Part shown: positions 14,314-14,358 of the stretch, piece after piece
How the letters are laid out: every line of letters begins with the position of its first letter
Numbering within the stretch: the first letter of the stretch is position 1
NCBI GenBank assembly: GCA_013815395.1
Contig: JACDGH010000039.1
Span: 1-14,358 of the forward strand
DNA from: Parachlamydiaceae bacterium
Lineage (GTDB): Bacteria > Chlamydiota > Chlamydiia > Chlamydiales > Parachlamydiaceae
Direction: 5' to 3'
DNA: 14,358 bases
The notes under the pieces: model-generated
What the model was told of the DNA's origin: nothing
The model's input: only the letters and a program-made list of their open reading frames with translations
Database searches by the model: none
Made by a program: the position numbers and the translations under genes

Positions 14314-14358
14314 ATGATGAATATTCTATTGCTCTGCTCCCCATACAAACCCTACTCT
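14314..14358 (+). CDS. Start of a downstream gene, cut by the window end
   Basis: Two adjacent ATGs (14314 and 14317) begin two to five bases after the preceding stop and open a frame that stays open to the window edge. The visible product, MNILLLCSPYKPYS from the second ATG, begins with a beta-strand-like hydrophobic run, as in many Rossmann-type enzymes. This is too short to assign a family. There is no clear ribosome site, so translation would depend on coupling to the dikinase-like gene. Confidence 0.4.
   Translation, partial: MMNILLLCSPYKPYS

Noticed and set aside
1..14358. tRNA, rRNA, tmRNA, CRISPR array, insertion sequence or replication origin
   Set aside because: No cloverleaf, rRNA-like block, regularly spaced repeat, transposase motif or DnaA-box cluster was seen on either strand.

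Overview
The window looks like a chromosomal segment of a chlamydia-like bacterium, most likely an environmental (amoeba-associated) member of the Chlamydiae. This is an inference from protein character: a short acidic acyl carrier protein with a DSLDLTE core, next to fabD-fabG; a trxB/acpS neighbourhood; and several small membrane or exported proteins of no recognised family. Base composition is moderately AT-rich. No rRNA, tRNA, CRISPR array, insertion sequence or phage gene was seen.

Layout. (1) 1-1838: the 3' part of fabD overlaps fabG by four bases. acpP follows behind its own good promoter (1441-1469). A long imperfect palindrome sits between fabG and acpP, and a second hairpin follows acpP. 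(2) 2023-3808, minus strand: a PutP-type sodium/proline symporter with a near-consensus promoter, preceded by a 71-residue two-helix membrane protein. (3) 3998-5763, plus strand: thioredoxin reductase, translationally coupled through a TTGA overlap to a predicted exported, cysteine-containing, beta-rich protein. (4) 5767-7259, minus strand: a YacL-like membrane-anchored PIN-TRAM protein followed by holo-ACP synthase (acpS). The upstream gene starts from a good extended -10 promoter. (5) 7446-7958, plus strand: a four-helix membrane protein, followed by a second copy of the palindrome found after fabG. (6) 8065-9404, minus strand: smpB, rlmH and a 123-residue unknown protein. (7) 9405-9904: a 500-base AT-rich gap. 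(8) 9905-14311, plus strand: a 1468-residue protein that begins like a PEP synthase/pyruvate phosphate dikinase but lacks the usual C-terminal PEP/pyruvate barrel. Another gene starts immediately after it and runs off the window.

How the genes fit together. FabD, FabG, ACP and AcpS all belong to type II fatty acid synthesis; AcpS activates the ACP encoded about 4 kb away. SmpB (trans-translation) and RlmH (23S rRNA methylation at the decoding region) both act on the ribosome. TrxB and its coupled exported partner may share a link to thiol chemistry, but this is only suggested by context.

The most unusual items are the giant dikinase-like protein, which has an altered phosphohistidine motif and about 800 residues of unknown sequence in place of the PEP-binding domain, and the two-copy palindromic element placed just after stop codons.
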